Positions 9,485-18,411 of a stretch of 64,000 bases of DNA are shown here, piece after piece. A program made the position numbers and the translations under genes. The stretch is taken from contig CAXXFH010000003.1 in NCBI GenBank assembly GCA_963677085.2, positions 62,001-126,000 on the forward strand. The letters are read 5' to 3'. The DNA is from G963677085 sp963677085. GTDB taxonomy: Bacteria > Planctomycetota > Planctomycetia > Pirellulales > Thermoguttaceae. Numbering within the stretch: position 1 is the stretch's first letter; every line of letters begins with the position of its first letter. The notes below the pieces were generated by a model that was given only the letters and a program-made list of their open reading frames with translations, was not told where the DNA came from and made no database searches.

Positions 9485-10030
9485 ATGTCACTTAAATCGC
9501 AATCTACCGCGTCCGGGAAGCGTTTGCCGTCACCTGGTCGTCTTCTACACGAGGTTCGCGCCTCGTCGATCAACGAAGCTCACCATGGGAGGCGGTTCGT
9601 TGCGTTCGATTGTATCGGGTTGTTTGCGATTGCAGCTACGGGTGTCGGATTGTGTCCCTGGATGCTTGGCCTCAACTTTTTGCCGCTGATGCTTGCCCAT
9701 TTGGCAATTGTCTGCATCCTCATTGTCTGTCTGGTTCGCGGGGTGACGTTGGCACGCCTTATCACGGCAGTCTATGTGGGAGCCTCTGTGTTGGCGCTGT
9801 TCGCGCTGCTTTACACGGGAGTGGTGCGGCGCAACCAGGTAACACTCTTCTTCGCCGCTCCCGCGGTGTTGGTTCACGTGGCGATCGCGATTAACCTGCT
9901 GGTATCAACGCGAGTGCGTGAGTACATGGGCTACAAAAGGGCCGTCAGACGCCATCGGTTAGAGCAAAAAGAAAAGCAGCGTCTTAATATGCTGATCGGC
10001 TTCCAGGTGGAAAAGTACCGCAATTCCTAA
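9485..10030 (+). CDS. Small four-helix membrane protein, unknown function
   Basis: 181 residues from ATG 9485. A start 29 codons upstream exists but its sequence is basic and unstructured, and it would overlap the promoter region. A soluble N terminus of ~40 residues is followed by four hydrophobic segments (about 43-65, 68-88, 93-113 and 121-141) and then a basic cytoplasmic tail rich in Lys/Arg/Glu. I recognise no family. It stands alone, with its own promoter (9370-9399) and a strong terminator 18 bases after the stop. Confidence 0.72.
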   Translation: MSLKSQSTASGKRLPSPGRLLHEVRASSINEAHHGRRFVAFDCIGLFAIAATGVGLCPWMLGLNFLPLMLAHLAIVCILIVCLVRGVTLARLITAVYVGASVLALFALLYTGVVRRNQVTLFFAAPAVLVHVAIAINLLVSTRVREYMGYKRAVRRHRLEQKEKQRLNMLIGFQVEKYRNS

Positions 10031-10047
10031 CGCGGATTCCTGGTAAT

Positions 10048-10090
10048 CGCAACGGCCCAGGAGCAGTAACTCCTGGGCCGTTGCGGATTT
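10048..10090 (+). terminator. Rho-independent terminator
   Basis: A perfect 16-bp stem (10048-10063 with 10070-10085) around a 6-base loop, followed by gatttttc. It faces the membrane-protein gene ending at 10030. On the opposite strand there is no U-run, so it is mainly a plus-strand terminator although serC converges on it. Confidence 0.85.
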
Positions 10091-10135
10091 TTCGGTTGCG
10101 GTTAGACGGCGGTCAACGATTCTTCGGCCGACGCC

Positions 10136-11230
10136 TTACGCCTTGTGGCTGTCGTGGAACTCCTGCATGAAGTCGCGCAGGGCTTCCACACCCTCAAGCG
10201 GCATGGCGTTGTAGATCGACGCCCGGCAACCACCCACGGAGCGGTGGCCTTTGAGGTTCGCCAACCCTCGCTTTTCAGCCTGTTCGAGAAACGGCTTGTC
10301 CAATGCCGAATCGGCCATTCGGAAGGGCACATTCATAATCGAACGACACGCCGTTTCGGCATGGCCCATGTAGAAACCTTCCGAAGCATCGACGGTGTCG
10401 TATAGAATCTGCGCCTTCTTGCGGTTGTGCTCGACCATCTTCTCCAGGCTGCCGACCTCGCGAAGAATCCAGTCGGTAACCAGCTTCACCATATAGATGC
10501 AAAACACGGGCGGGGTGTTGATCAACGACTTGCTCTCGGCCAACACCTTGTAGTTCAACATCGTGGGCAAATTCTCGGGCGACTGCTCTACTAGGTCGTC
10601 ACGAATAATCACCAGCGTAACGCCTGCCGGGGCCACGTTTTTCTGGGCACAGGCGTAAAGAATGCCGTAGCGGTCGATCGGCACCGGCCGCGAAAGAATA
10701 TCTGATGACGCATCGCACACTAGCGGCGCTTCGCCCACTTCAGGCTCGGCGGGAAACTGCACGCCCTGGATTGTCTCGTTCGAGGTGAAGTGAACAAAGG
10801 CGGCGTTGGGCGTCAGATCGAGTTCGCCCGGCCTGGGAATCCGGTTGTAGTTGTCGGTTTTGGCGTCGAAGGCTACGTGGACTTCGCCCTGGGTTTTGCC
10901 CTGCTCCATCGCCTTTTTGCCCCAAGAGCCGGTGACGATGTAATCGGCCACCTTGCCGGGCTTCAACAGGTTCATGGCCGTCATGGCAAACTGCAACTGG
11001 GCGCCGCCTTGCAGGAAGAGGACGCGGTAATTGTCGGGAATCCCCAACAGCTTGCGGAGATTGGCTTCTGCCTGCTCGATGATTTCGTCAAAAGCGGCTG
11101 ACCGGTGGCTGATTTCCAGGATCGACATCCCCACGCCCGGCAGGGTGATCAAATCGCGTTGCGCCTCTTCCAACGCAGGCAAGGGCAACATGGCAGGACC
11201 GGGCGAGAAGTTGTATACGCGTTTTTCCAT
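10136..11230 (-). CDS. serC: Phosphoserine aminotransferase
   Basis: Catalyses the second step of serine synthesis, 3-phosphohydroxypyruvate plus glutamate to phosphoserine, and the matching step of pyridoxal phosphate synthesis. The 364 residues equal the usual SerC length. The N terminus RVYNFSPGPAMLP, the GGAQLQFAM block and the PLP-binding lysine in ACAQKNVAPAG (around residue 200) are all present, as is the C-terminal block LKGHRSVGGCRASIYNA. GGGAG stands 7 bases before ATG 11230. It is a single-gene unit flanked by convergent and tandem unrelated genes. Cytoplasmic. Confidence 0.97.
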   Translation of the reverse strand: MEKRVYNFSPGPAMLPLPALEEAQRDLITLPGVGMSILEISHRSAAFDEIIEQAEANLRKLLGIPDNYRVLFLQGGAQLQFAMTAMNLLKPGKVADYIVTGSWGKKAMEQGKTQGEVHVAFDAKTDNYNRIPRPGELDLTPNAAFVHFTSNETIQGVQFPAEPEVGEAPLVCDASSDILSRPVPIDRYGILYACAQKNVAPAGVTLVIIRDDLVEQSPENLPTMLNYKVLAESKSLINTPPVFCIYMVKLVTDWILREVGSLEKMVEHNRKKAQILYDTVDASEGFYMGHAETACRSIMNVPFRMADSALDKPFLEQAEKRGLANLKGHRSVGGCRASIYNAMPLEGVEALRDFMQEFHDSHKA

Positions 11231-11354
11231 TATTCTACTCCCACACTGCGTGTCGGTTGGAAGGCTGCTTCGCGAGAAAAATCACAAGCCTATCAGTGTA
11301 GCGAATCGCGCAACGCTGTCCAGATCCGCCAAACGGGGGTCTGTCGCGCCGTTG

Positions 11355-12395
11355 TTACCAAGCGTAGGCCTCTGGGGCAGGACCGCCAGGGCCGGGCCAG
11401 ATTTCGTCGAGTTGGGCAAGAATCTCAGGGGTCAGCTCGATATCCAACGCGCGAACGCTGTGATTGAGTTGGTCCATTGTCCGTGGGCCGATAATCGGAG
11501 CGGTGACCACCGGGTTGGCCAGCAGCCAGGCCAACGCCACATCGGCCGGGCGTTCGCCCAACTCGGCGCAGAGGTTTGCATAGGCCTCGGTTTGTGGTCG
11601 GTACTGTTCGAGCACCTCGGCACCAAACCGCCCGCGACGTCCGCTGTTGCCATTCGTCTGAACACCGCTGAGAAGACCGCCTCCAAGGGGACTCCAAGGG
11701 ATCAGTCCAATGCCCAAGGCCTCACAGGCAGGGATGACCTCCAGTTCAGCAGTGCGCGTGGCGAGGTTATACTTGGTCTGTTCTGAAATGATGCCCAGAA
11801 AACGGCGTTTTTCTGCCAGGGCGTCCGCATGGGCTAAGTGCCAGCCGGCAAAATTGCTGCTGCCCACGTAAAGCACTTTGCCCACGGTGACCAATTGCTC
11901 CATAGCCTGCCAGATTTCGTCCCAATGCGCACCATGGTCGACTTGGTGGAGACTGGCGTTGTAGCGAACGTCGAACAATCGAGTGGCGGTTGGTCCGCAG
12001 TGACCGCGGTCGATGTGGTGCATCTGGTAGAGATCGATGTAGTCGGTTCCCAGACGGCGCAGACTGGCATCGCAAGCCAAGCGGATGTGTCGAGCCGAAA
12101 GCCCTCGATCAAGCGGCGAAGGGCCCATCGGATTGCAGAGCTTCGTGGCCAGCACGATCTGCGACCGCCGACCGCCACCTTGGGCCAACCAACGCCCGAT
12201 GAGTTCTTCGGTTTTGCCGTGCCCCAAGGGGTTACCATAGACATCGGCCGTGTCGAAGAAATTGATTCCCAGCTTCAGAGCCTGATCCATCATGTTGAAG
12301 CTAATGGGAGGACTCGTGTCGACGCCGAAGTTCATCGTACCCAAGCAGAGCCGACTCACAGTCAAACCTGTCCTACCAAGCTGGGTGTACTGCAC
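11355..12395 (-). CDS. Aldo/keto reductase
   Basis: NADPH-dependent oxidoreductase of the AKR superfamily, 346 residues. Start is GTG 12395, with GAGGAGG 5 bases upstream. Visible signatures are LGRTGLTVSRLCLGTMNFG, the catalytic Asp/Tyr region FFDTADVYG, the Lys in LATKLCNP, the His in YQMHHID, YVGSSNFAGWHL, and PWSPLGGGLLSG. An in-frame segment of about 24 residues between the MHHIDRG and HWDEIWQAM blocks is not usual in relatives I can recall. Its DNA may derive from an imperfect 72-bp duplication. Substrate cannot be predicted. Encoded alone. Confidence 0.92.
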   Translation of the reverse strand: MQYTQLGRTGLTVSRLCLGTMNFGVDTSPPISFNMMDQALKLGINFFDTADVYGNPLGHGKTEELIGRWLAQGGGRRSQIVLATKLCNPMGPSPLDRGLSARHIRLACDASLRRLGTDYIDLYQMHHIDRGHCGPTATRLFDVRYNASLHQVDHGAHWDEIWQAMEQLVTVGKVLYVGSSNFAGWHLAHADALAEKRRFLGIISEQTKYNLATRTAELEVIPACEALGIGLIPWSPLGGGLLSGVQTNGNSGRRGRFGAEVLEQYRPQTEAYANLCAELGERPADVALAWLLANPVVTAPIIGPRTMDQLNHSVRALDIELTPEILAQLDEIWPGPGGPAPEAYAW

Positions 12396-12728
12396 GACAG
12401 CCTCCTCATGGATTCAAGATATTTCCCGCCAAAACACACATTAAAACATACTATGCGGCCACGGTTCGGGAGAAACCTCCTAGGGATCGGCCGTTGTGGC
12501 ACGGGAAACACGGTGTTGCGCTTTGTACGATAGTCGGGGAAGCGGAGACGAACGAACCCGAGGTGTCCATTATTGTGACTAGTCTCCGGTGGTTCGTCAA
12601 TTCTCGCCAATCGCGGTACGTATTCGCAGCTTGACAGTCTGCGATGGGAGACTAGACTGGACGGTCACATCTCGGAGGCTGGTAATATTTCCCGGCCGCG
12701 CCCCCACGCCCGCGAGGAGACCCGACTG
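12396..12728. other. Divergent intergenic region
   Basis: 333 bases between the divergently transcribed aldo/keto reductase and the mutarotase-symporter gene. It must contain both promoters. I did not find a defensible -35/-10 pair or operator palindrome. Confidence 0.5.
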
Positions 12729-15416
12729 GTGAAAACATTCCTCTGCTCGATCCTGGTTCTGTTCTTCACGAGCGGCCAACTCTGGGCGACCGACATGCCA
12801 CTGTCGTCGGATCAGGCACCCAACACGAACCAAGCACCCAGCGCAACAACGTCGCCAGATGCAGACAACCTTCTTCACTGGCAACAACTGCCGTCGCTGC
12901 CCGACCAATACGGTTTCGCCGGCGCTTACGCTGGAGTGAGCAACGGGACGCTGCTGGTTGCCGGAGGCGCCAATTTTGCCGACAAGCGACCTTGGGATGA
13001 AGGCAGCCAAAAGATCTGGTACGACGACGTCTATGTGTTGACTGATCCGAAGGGCCAATGGAAACGGGCCGGCAAGCTCCCACGCCCGCTGGCCTACGGC
13101 GTGTCGGTTTCGACGAGTCGCGGCGTTGTGTGCCTCGGCGGGGGCGATGCCCAACGGCACTACGCCGATGTCTTCGTACTGCAATACAACGACGGCAAGC
13201 TCGCCGTCAAAACGCTACCTGCCATGCCCAAGCCGGCAGCGTTTTTCTGCGGGGCAGTGATCGGGGAGACCATCTACGTCGCCGGTGGAAAGGACTGGCC
13301 TGCGCCCTACCGACCTCACGGCACACCGGCGCCCGTGCCGCCAGCCACCATGAAGACGTTTTGGTCCCTCGATCTTTCGGCGCCCGACGATGAGCTAGCG
13401 TGGAAGATACTCCCGGCGTGGCCGGGTCCCTCGCGAATGCTTGCTGTGGCGGGCGTGCAAGACAAGCAGTTTTTCGTGTTCAGTGGGCAGACGCTCGACC
13501 CGCGTAAGTCAGGCGATGACAAACGTGTCTTCCTCGCCGACGGCTATTGTTTCGATCCATCGAACAACCGCTGGTCCCGCATTGCCGATCTTCCTCGTAG
13601 CGCCGCCGCGGCGCCGTCGCCGGCCATGCCATTAGGCAGCGCCCACCTGGGCGTGGTCGGAGGCGATGACGGCCAACTGACCTTTCAGGCCGACACACTC
13701 AAAGACAAGCATCCCGGTTTTCCGGACGATATCCTCCTTTACCACATGATCACCGACACCTGGATTTCGCGTGGCCGGTTTCCCAAACAAACGGCCGAAG
13801 GCATTTGGTCGCCGGTCACCACCAACACGACCACCTGGCAGGGACATTACGTCGTGCCGACCGGCGAAGCGCGGCCTGGGGTGCGCACACCCCAGATATT
13901 CTGGGCGGTGCCCCTATCGGCGCCGCGAGGATTCGCCTGGCTGGACTACGGCGTGTTGGTCGTCTACCTGGGCGGCCTCGTGGCGATGGGCTTCTACTTC
14001 TCCAAGCGTGAGAAGAGCACGGACGACTTCTTTCTCGGCGGGCAACGTGTTCCCTGGTGGGCGGCCGGTCTGAGTATTTTCGGTACCCAACTCAGCGCGA
14101 TCACCTTTATGGCCATCCCGGCGAAGGCATTTCGCACCAACTGGGTCTTCTTCATGGCCAACATGATGATCGTGGTACTAGCCCCAGCGATCGTCTACTT
14201 CTACCTGCCGTTCTTCCGGCGACTCGAGATCACTTCGGCCTATGAGTACCTGGAGAAACGTTTCAACAAGCCGGCCCGGCTGCTAGGTAGCGCGTCGTTT
14301 GTGCTTTTCCAACTAGGTCGAATGGGCGTGGTTCTTTTCCTTCCCGCCTTGGCACTGCAAACGGTGACTGGCATCAATATTTACGTGTGCATCGTGGTTA
14401 TGGGCGCACTGGCCACCGTCTACACGGTACTCGGCGGCATCGAGGCGGTGATCTGGACTGACGTCGTTCAGGTGTTCGTGCTCCTGGGTGGCGCGCTGAT
14501 TAGCTTGACGGTCATCGTTTGCAGCGTCGACGGTGGGCTGGGCAGCGTTGCCAGCATGGCTGCAGAAGCTGACAAACTCCGGGTGGCCAATCTTAACTGG
14601 GACATCGCCACCGCTGCACTTTGGGTGGTGTGCGTGGGATCGCTTTTTCAGCAACTCGTTGCGTATTCGTCGGATCAGACGTGCGTACAGCGTTACCTGA
14701 CCACACCCAACGAACGCGACGCCGCCCGCGGCATTTGGACCAATGCCCTACTGACGATTCCTGCGTCGCTGTTGTTCTTCGGCGTTGGCACCGCACTTTG
14801 GGTCTTCTACAAAACCCATCCTGGCGAATTGAGCGCTACGGGCAAGAGCGATTTCATCTTCGCGTGGTTCATCGCCAAAGAACTGCCGATGGGCGTCTCG
14901 GGCTTGGTTATTGCAGGCCTATTCGCGGCCGCTATGTCGAGTCTCGACAGCAGTATGAACTCGATGGCTACGGCCATCACGACCGACTTTTACCGCTGGC
15001 TCAATCCCCACGCCGCGGACCATCGCTGCCTGACACTTGCCCGTTATTTGACCATCCTGCTGGGTATCATTGGCACGGGCTCAGCCATCTTGATGGCGGT
15101 GCTCAACAACGAATCGATGTGGGACCAGTACATGAAGATCGTGGGGCTCTTCGGCGGCGGGTTGGCTGGGCTCTTCGCGTTGGGAATCTTCACGCGTCGC
15201 GCTAGTGGTTGGGGGGCGATCGCGGGCTTCGTCGTTAGTGCTGTGGTGCTCTACGTGGTCACCCAATACACGACAATCAACTTCATGCTCTATGCCGCCG
15301 TCGGCGTGGCTACGTGTTTTGTGGTCGGCTATGTGGTGAGCCTGGTCGTTCCAAATCGGCGCGAAGAACCGCAAGCATTGACCGTCTTTGGATTGATCGC
15401 GAGCAAAAAGCCGTAG
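12729..15416 (+). CDS. Cyclically permuted mutarotase (Kelch) fused to Na+/solute symporter
   Basis: GTG start at 12729 with GAGGAG about 11 bases upstream. The 895-residue protein begins with a signal peptide (residues 1-20). Residues ~45-390 form a Kelch-type propeller of the sialic-acid epimerase NanM/permuted mutarotase type (repeats such as LLVAGGANF, GVVCLGGGDAQ, TIYVAGGKD, LGVVGGDDG). From ~404 onward is a sodium:solute symporter (SSS) with about 13 membrane helices, including DDFFLGGQRVPWWAAGLSIF and the late block AGLFAAAMSSLDSSMNS. Periplasmic epimerisation directly coupled to uptake of a sugar acid such as N-acetylneuraminate is the natural reading. The fusion type is known in Bacteroidetes and Planctomycetes; substrate is inferred. 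No sialic-acid catabolic genes are adjacent. Confidence 0.9.
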   Translation: MKTFLCSILVLFFTSGQLWATDMPLSSDQAPNTNQAPSATTSPDADNLLHWQQLPSLPDQYGFAGAYAGVSNGTLLVAGGANFADKRPWDEGSQKIWYDDVYVLTDPKGQWKRAGKLPRPLAYGVSVSTSRGVVCLGGGDAQRHYADVFVLQYNDGKLAVKTLPAMPKPAAFFCGAVIGETIYVAGGKDWPAPYRPHGTPAPVPPATMKTFWSLDLSAPDDELAWKILPAWPGPSRMLAVAGVQDKQFFVFSGQTLDPRKSGDDKRVFLADGYCFDPSNNRWSRIADLPRSAAAAPSPAMPLGSAHLGVVGGDDGQLTFQADTLKDKHPGFPDDILLYHMITDTWISRGRFPKQTAEGIWSPVTTNTTTWQGHYVVPTGEARPGVRTPQIFWAVPLSAPRGFAWLDYGVLVVYLGGLVAMGFYFSKREKSTDDFFLGGQRVPWWAAGLSIFGTQLSAITFMAIPAKAFRTNWVFFMANMMIVVLAPAIVYFYLPFFRRLEITSAYEYLEKRFNKPARLLGSASFVLFQLGRMGVVLFLPALALQTVTGINIYVCIVVMGALATVYTVLGGIEAVIWTDVVQVFVLLGGALISLTVIVCSVDGGLGSVASMAAEADKLRVANLNWDIATAALWVVCVGSLFQQLVAYSSDQTCVQRYLTTPNERDAARGIWTNALLTIPASLLFFGVGTALWVFYKTHPGELSATGKSDFIFAWFIAKELPMGVSGLVIAGLFAAAMSSLDSSMNSMATAITTDFYRWLNPHAADHRCLTLARYLTILLGIIGTGSAILMAVLNNESMWDQYMKIVGLFGGGLAGLFALGIFTRRASGWGAIAGFVVSAVVLYVVTQYTTINFMLYAAVGVATCFVVGYVVSLVVPNRREEPQALTVFGLIASKKP

Positions 15417-15985
15417 CCTCCGGTTGTCAGGGCATCTGTTTTGCCAACGTAGCCTGTTCGCCGGGGGCCGGATTTTTGGGGCAGGCGCACGGAAACTGGA
15501 GTACCGATGTGCAGGAAAGAGCCTCATTCGCCCTGCTGCTCGCCACTTCAGGGGCGTGCCTGCCCCCTTCGCAAGCGATAGTTCCCCATGGCGACTTATC
15601 GCTATAATTTACGTTTACTCAACGACAAACCTCGGTAAGGGTGTTGGCGTTGAGTTTTCGATCGTTCCCTTGTGGCGTGCGTCACAAGGCGACTCGTTCG
15701 TGCTGATAGCCAGCGAGTGTAAATCATCTTGAAAAACAACCACCTTAACCTTTCCGCTGAGAACCTTTTTGCCTGAGAAAGCGACGAGGAACGGAGAGGA
15801 TCGGTTGACGCTTGCGTAGTCGGTGGAAGACGATCAACGAAAGCCCGGTTTGCGGGTTTTTGTCCTATCAGAACGGTCGTTTTCGATGCAGACATCGATC
15901 GATGGTGATAAAATGGTAATCGGCCCGACAATCGGGGCACGAAGAGCCCAGCCCTTTAGCCGACCGTGCGTGGTCGGAGGAAACC
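15417..15985. other. Intergenic region before the histidine kinase
   Basis: 569 bases. A TATAAT lies at 15603-15608 (preceded by cttatcgc) but lacks a good -35 partner. Short blocks ctgaga and ggagag around 15755-15800 recall riboswitch consensus pieces but do not assemble into one. No gene supported. Confidence 0.4.
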
Positions 15986-17770
15986 TTGCCGGAAATGGAA
16001 GACCGATTCCGCTCCATGTTCGAGCAGGCAGGCGATGCGTTTTATCTGAGCACGCTCGATGGCAAGATCCTGGATGTTAACCAGCGTGCCTGCGATAGCC
16101 TGGGCTACACGTCGGATGAGTTGCTATCGTCGACGCTGACAGAGATCGATCACGCCCCCCAGGCCCAACGACATGAAGAGCCGTTCTGGGGTAACCTCAC
16201 GGCAGGGCACCCGATCACGGTGCAAAGGACTTACCAGCGCAAGGATGGCAGCCTATTCCCCGTTGAAGTATGCCTGACTTTGGTGGAGTTCGACCGCGAG
16301 TCGTTGGTGCTCAGTCTCGTCCGTGACATCACGGAACGGAAACCGGCTGAGATGGCGATTATCGAGAGCAAGGATCCCAATTGCGGGCCGATCGAAAGTA
16401 TCACGGGCAGGGAGGAGCCGAGGGCCTCGCAGTGGCTCGACCAGCGAACTGATCCCGCCGCTACCGATTTCGACAACGCGAGCTTCGAGGAACTTGTCGA
16501 CATCGAAGCGTTGCAGGCGATAATGGAGAGTTTCTACGAAATAACGGGATTACCCTCCGCACTGTTGAACATAAAAGAAGACGTGCTGGTTGCCGTGGGC
16601 TGGCAGGAGATCTGCACCCGATTTCATCGAATACATCCGGATACGTGTGCCCGCTGCCGAGAAAGCGACGCCTATATCAAGACACATTTGCCGGACGAAG
16701 GCGGGGTGTTTTACCGTTGTGCCAACGGGCTGTTGGACATGGCCGTTCCCATCCGCATTCGCAATCGTCATATTGCGACGTTCTTTTTTGGCCAAGTATC
16801 GTTGGCGGAGGAGCCGGTAGACCGAGAGTTTTTTCGCCAGCAGGCCCATCGCTTCGGCTTCGATGAAGTAGAGTATCTTGCCGCTCTGGAAAAGGTTCCC
16901 GTCGTTTCCCGTGCCAAGCTGCGCGCCATCGTCGATTTTTCTCGTCAGCTTGTCGACCTGATCGCCACGATGGGCATGAAGAACTTGCTGCAAGCGAAGG
17001 CGATTATCGAGCGCCAGCAGGTCCAACGGGAACGTGAGGAGTTGATCGTTAACCTGGAGGCGAAGAACGCCGAATTGGAGCGGTTCACCTACACCGTTTC
17101 TCACGACCTGAGGACCCCTTTAATTACGATTAAAGGGTTCGCCGGTATGCTCCAAGAGGATTTGGCTTCTGGTGATCGCGAAGCCGCAGAAGACGACCTC
17201 GATCGCATCGGCGCTGCGGCCGATAGAATGAACCAGTTGCTTTCAGAACTGTTAGAACTTTCGCGAATCGGCCGGTTAGCCAATCCGTCGGAGAAGGTCT
17301 CGCTCAAGGAGCTTGCCTACGAGGTATTAGATCTACTTCAGAGGGAACTCGAACAGCGAAGTGTGCAAGTGGATATCGCCCCCAACTTACCGGAATTCGT
17401 CGGCGACCGGCTCCGCCTTTTCGAGGTTGTGCAAAATTTACTGGAAAACTCGCTGAAATATATGGGAGATCAGCCCCACCCGCGAATCGAAATCGGATGT
17501 CGTATCGAGGAGGGCGAAACCATTGCTTACGTTCGCGATAACGGTCTGGGAATCGAACCGCAATACCAGCACAAGATCTTCGGCCTGTTCGAGCAACTCG
17601 ACCCGAGTACCGAAGGTTCCGGAGTAGGGTTGGCCTTAGTCAAGCGAATTATCGAGGTGCATCGCGGTAGGATTTGGGTTGAATCGGAAGGCACCGGACG
17701 CGGTTCGACATTCTGTTTTACCGTTCCTCCCGACAACGTGCGGTCGAGTCCTCAGAACGCCGATGCGTGA
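15986..17770 (+). CDS. Orphan sensor histidine kinase, PAS-PocR-HisKA-HATPase
   Basis: TTG start at 15986 with GGAGG 5 bases upstream; the PAS domain begins at once, so this is likely complete (594 residues). Order: PAS (~5-115, with GYTSDELL and LVRDITERK); PocR-type ligand domain (~170-330, with ITGLPSALLN, the cysteine cluster CARCRES, and FFFGQVSL); dimerisation helix with phospho-accepting His in VSHDLRTPL (~residue 373); ATPase with NLLENSLKY, DNGLGIE and GSGVGLALVKRI. No transmembrane helix, so it is cytoplasmic. PocR domains sense small organic ligands such as propanediol in known regulators. No response regulator is encoded nearby, so its partner is unknown. Confidence 0.92.
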   Translation: MPEMEDRFRSMFEQAGDAFYLSTLDGKILDVNQRACDSLGYTSDELLSSTLTEIDHAPQAQRHEEPFWGNLTAGHPITVQRTYQRKDGSLFPVEVCLTLVEFDRESLVLSLVRDITERKPAEMAIIESKDPNCGPIESITGREEPRASQWLDQRTDPAATDFDNASFEELVDIEALQAIMESFYEITGLPSALLNIKEDVLVAVGWQEICTRFHRIHPDTCARCRESDAYIKTHLPDEGGVFYRCANGLLDMAVPIRIRNRHIATFFFGQVSLAEEPVDREFFRQQAHRFGFDEVEYLAALEKVPVVSRAKLRAIVDFSRQLVDLIATMGMKNLLQAKAIIERQQVQREREELIVNLEAKNAELERFTYTVSHDLRTPLITIKGFAGMLQEDLASGDREAAEDDLDRIGAAADRMNQLLSELLELSRIGRLANPSEKVSLKELAYEVLDLLQRELEQRSVQVDIAPNLPEFVGDRLRLFEVVQNLLENSLKYMGDQPHPRIEIGCRIEEGETIAYVRDNGLGIEPQYQHKIFGLFEQLDPSTEGSGVGLALVKRIIEVHRGRIWVESEGTGRGSTFCFTVPPDNVRSSPQNADA

Positions 17771-18057
17771 CTCCCGCCGATCTGACCATTTTGGCTTAAC
17801 TGGTGACAGGGGTAGCTTGTCTGCCGTTGATTTGGCAATGGCAGGCAAGCCACCCATTGCACGCGACCGGTAACCTCAATGTGGGCAGACCACTAGACGC
17901 TCATATGAGCCGAAAGTTTCGCGTCCCACGGTCGCACACAATTGCGTGCGCAATCTAAGCTGATACTGGCCGTACTCTTACGGCGGGAGTCCCCAGCCTC
18001 GTATTTTTACCAGCCACCGCTGGCAAAATAAGTTCTTGGTGTAATTCGAGTTACGGC
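17771..18057. other. Intergenic region upstream of the Fur-like promoter
   Basis: 287 bases between the kinase stop codon and the promoter at 18058. A T-rich stretch occurs after 18000 (gtatttttac). No gene, clear terminator or repeat was recognised. Confidence 0.4.
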
Positions 18058-18088
18058 TATTGAAACTGAGTCTCAATATCAGTAGAAT
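18058..18088 (+). promoter_or_regulatory. Sigma70-like promoter overlapped by a Fur-box-like palindrome
   Basis: A 21-bp near-palindrome, tattgaaactgagtctcaata, fills 18058-18078; its half-sites tTGA(A/G)AcT and AGTcTCAa resemble Fur-box half-sites. TTGAAA at 18060-18065 and TAGAAT at 18083-18088 are separated by exactly 17 bases, so the operator covers the -35 and most of the spacer. Repressor binding here would block RNA polymerase, as Fur does. The downstream genes (TPR pair, hemP, flavodoxin) are the kind that iron starvation induces. Fur binding itself is inferred. Confidence 0.7.
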
Positions 18089-18293
18089 CACCGAAAACGG
18101 CCCACCAATCTGCAAACGATTGGGACCTCCAAAACCGAGTTGTTCGCCCCTTCGGCAAACGCCGGCTCACAGAAGTTCCATCTCCTGCTAGCCGCCGCCA
18201 GCACGTGTCACCACGCGATTGATTGGGTACCGTAGACCGCGTCGCGAGCCCAAAGGCCCACAAGCCGGTCAAACGTTCAACCGCACCGCGATA

Positions 18294-18356
18294 GAAAAAC
18301 CTACACGGTGCCGGCCGCGGCGCACGCGGCGGCCGACGCGTCAAATAGGGTTTTTC
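18294..18356 (+). terminator. Leader hairpin ending in a T-run (terminator-like)
   Basis: gaaaaaccta (18294-18303) pairs with tagggtttttc (18346-18356), enclosing a GC-rich inner arm built from ggccgc/gcggcggcc. The right arm carries five T. It lies ~260 bases after the -10 element and 56 bases before the first start codon, so it could be an attenuator, the end of a short RNA, or simply a structured leader. Confidence 0.4.
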
Positions 18357-18411
18357 CACTGCGATGAGTTTTGTCCGCTCAAAAAAACACATGCTATGGG
18401 GAGGTATTCGC

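Noticed and set aside
15755..15810. Riboswitch-like blocks (ctgaga, ggagag) in the leader of the histidine kinase
   Set aside because: They do not assemble into a TPP or glycine riboswitch core, and the kinase is not a usual target.
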